Shown: positions 4,518 through 5,854 of the stretch, one piece after another
Layout of the letters: every line of letters begins with the position of its first letter
Position numbering within the stretch: the stretch's first letter is position 1
DNA from: an uncultured Bacteroidales bacterium
Lineage (GTDB): Bacteria; Bacteroidota; Bacteroidia; Bacteroidales; Bacteroidaceae
Length of the DNA stretch: 5,854 bases
Direction of reading: 5' to 3'
NCBI GenBank assembly: GCA_937995875.1
Contig: CALKIW010000123.1
Span: 1 to 5,854, forward strand
Notes under the pieces: model-generated
What the model was told of the DNA's origin: nothing
What the model saw: the letters and a program-made list of their open reading frames with translations, nothing else
Databases searched by the model: none
Position numbers and translations under genes: made by a program

Positions 4518-5852
4518 ATGGAAAAGAATAATTTATCGGTCAATAAAATATTGTATTATTTCCGCCGCACCATCTGGGAGGAGGGCAGCGTGAAATTCCG
4601 TGAGCACCCTCTGGTGTATATGGCGCAGCGACTCTACATGGTTTTCAAAGGACTGTTTGTGGAAAACCACTGGGGCTATGCCGCCCAACTCACGTACAAC
4701 ACCATGATGGCTATCATCCCCGTGTTTGCGGTGATATTTGCGGTGGGGCGCGGTTTCGGCTTCGAGGAGTATATCGCCGCGTGGGTGCACCGTGTGTTTG
4801 CCAGTCAGCCCGATGTGGCCGATGCTGTTCTCAATCTGGCCGGCTCCTACATTCAATATACGCATACGGGTACGATTATCGGTGTCAGTTTGGTGTTTAT
4901 GCTCTATAGCGTCATCTCGCTGTTCAACAATGTGGAGGGTGTATTCAACGGCATTTGGGCCGTGAAACGGGAACGCAACTGGGGCAAGGCCGCCTTCGAC
5001 TATGTGTCGATCATTTTTCTCGTGCCTATGGCCATCATCCTGCTTTCCGGACTGAGTGTGTTTTTCAACTCCATCTTGGGCCATCTGCCCGATTTTCAGC
5101 TGCTTGCTCCGCTGCTCAAGGCGGTCATCGGGTTTGTGGTGCCGTTGGCAGTGCTCACGGTGTTTTTCACGCTGATATACACCTTTGTGCCCAACACGAA
5201 GGTGCGCCCGTCGATGGTGTGGTTTCCGGCGTTGCTGGCGGGGCTGTGCATCATCGGGTTGCAGACGGCTTACGTCTACTATCAGCTGCTGTTTACGAGC
5301 TACAGCATCATCTACGGCTCTCTGGCTGCCCTTCCGCTGCTGCTGTTGTGGATGCAGCTGTCGTGGTTTATCTGCATCGGTTTTGCCGAGTTGGGACGCG
5401 CCAACCAAGAGCTCAGCGAAGGCCATCTTGGTGAGGACCGTGCCGATAGTTTGCTGGAGAAACTCCGAAAGAGTGGGATAGTGCTCAGCCTGTTGTGCCA
5501 TCGACAACGGCGGGGTGTGGGACCTTGTCCGATGAGCGAACTGCTTGCGCTCACCCATTTCAGTTACGCGCAGGTGATGCGCAGCCTGAACATGCTTGTC
5601 GATGCGCATCTGGTGGCGCGCACGTTTGCCGACGACGGCGCTGAGGTCTACACGCTCAACCGCGACGCCGGCGAGCTGGGCGCGGGCACGCTGCTCAGGG
5701 CGGTGTTGGGTCGCAAAACACCGGTGAAGCAGAGTGGCAACTGTGTGCAGCTTTCGCCCGAAGTGGAACGACAACTTGAGGAAATGACGCGGGAATATCT
5801 CAGCGCGATGGATGCGGTGAATGTGGAAAGCTTTGTAATTCATAATTCATAA
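4518..5852 (+). CDS. YihY/BrkB-family inner membrane protein
   Basis: A complete 444-residue polytopic membrane protein of the YihY (UPF0761) family, long mislabelled ribonuclease BN; true RNase BN is an unrelated RNase Z-type enzyme. Its molecular role is unproven, with transport often suggested. The signature first segment GYAAQLTYNTMMAIIPVFAVIFAV (53-76) is followed by hydrophobic segments at about 117-136, 158-182, 198-222, 233-256 and 264-292, six in all. Family motifs are VPNTKVRP (224-231) and YGSLAALPLLLLWMQLSW (266-283) ending in AELGRAN. Residues about 312-382 look like a winged-helix domain (LLEKLRKSG; SELLALTHFSYAQVMRSLNMLVDAHLV; YTLNRD), a C-terminal extension absent from the short E. 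coli type. ATG 4518 is the only good start; an in-frame TGA lies at 4494. The coding sequence is G/C-rich, especially near the end (44 of 60 bases at 5641-5700). The final residues VIHNS and the stop come from an AATTCAT repeat. Probably expressed from the promoter at 4282-4314. Confidence 0.93.
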   Translation: MEKNNLSVNKILYYFRRTIWEEGSVKFREHPLVYMAQRLYMVFKGLFVENHWGYAAQLTYNTMMAIIPVFAVIFAVGRGFGFEEYIAAWVHRVFASQPDVADAVLNLAGSYIQYTHTGTIIGVSLVFMLYSVISLFNNVEGVFNGIWAVKRERNWGKAAFDYVSIIFLVPMAIILLSGLSVFFNSILGHLPDFQLLAPLLKAVIGFVVPLAVLTVFFTLIYTFVPNTKVRPSMVWFPALLAGLCIIGLQTAYVYYQLLFTSYSIIYGSLAALPLLLLWMQLSWFICIGFAELGRANQELSEGHLGEDRADSLLEKLRKSGIVLSLLCHRQRRGVGPCPMSELLALTHFSYAQVMRSLNMLVDAHLVARTFADDGAEVYTLNRDAGELGAGTLLRAVLGRKTPVKQSGNCVQLSPEVERQLEEMTREYLSAMDAVNVESFVIHNS

Positions 5853-5854
5853 TT
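5837..5854 (+). repeat. AATTCAT tandem repeat at the YihY stop codon
   Basis: Two full AATTCAT units (5837-5843 and 5844-5850) are followed by a partial AATT at the window edge, so the array may continue beyond it. The YihY stop TAA (5850-5852) is formed by this repeat. The unit is A/T-only apart from one C and contrasts with the G/C-rich coding sequence just before it. Confidence 0.75.

Noticed and set aside
4533..5843. 436-codon open frame on the - strand
   Set aside because: It lies opposite the YihY gene, which has clear family motifs and membrane segments. The translation is rich in His, Arg and Gln with no domain, typical of an antisense shadow of G/C-rich coding DNA.
4518..5852. Annotation of the YihY gene as ribonuclease BN
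   Set aside because: That name came from an early misassignment; the protein is a polytopic membrane protein with no nuclease motif.

Overview
The window looks like a chromosomal segment of a Bacteroidota bacterium, most likely Prevotella or a close relative. I infer this from three things. Promoter-like sites match the Bacteroidota -7 consensus TAnnTTTG, with a TTTG-type box about 19-21 bases upstream. The genes mostly lack clear Shine-Dalgarno sequences and have A/T-rich leaders. The protein families (Bacteroidota lipoproteins with acidic residues after the lipobox cysteine, and a YihY protein with a C-terminal winged helix) also fit. Genus assignment is inference from reading only.

Layout, all convincing genes on the + strand: (1) bases 1-643 are mostly intergenic. 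They hold a 32-base direct repeat pair, copies of a degenerate TTGACAC-type motif, a hairpin-containing block and a possible 44-codon small ORF just before the first gene. (2) 644-1822 encodes a complete cytosolic M20-family amidohydrolase, followed by a very good hairpin terminator. (3) 2022-3977 is an A/T-rich two-gene unit encoding a 519-residue lipoprotein of unknown function and a 121-residue lipoprotein. It has its own promoter and ends at a strong hairpin. (4) 3978-4517 is a busy regulatory stretch: two promoter-like sites in tandem, a possible 31-codon membrane peptide gene between them, and a G/C-rich, hairpin-rich leader. (5) 4518-5852 encodes a complete YihY/BrkB-family inner membrane protein whose last codons and stop lie in a short tandem repeat.

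The genes appear to be three separate transcription units rather than one pathway. The two lipoprotein genes probably work together (30-base gap, shared promoter, both with export-type N-termini). Their base composition differs sharply from the G/C-rich peptidase and YihY genes, which suggests an inserted or recently acquired module. No rRNA, tRNA, transposase or convincing CRISPR array was seen. The best candidates for something undescribed are the lipoprotein pair, the 31-codon ORF with its near-ideal promoter, and the structured leader of the YihY gene.
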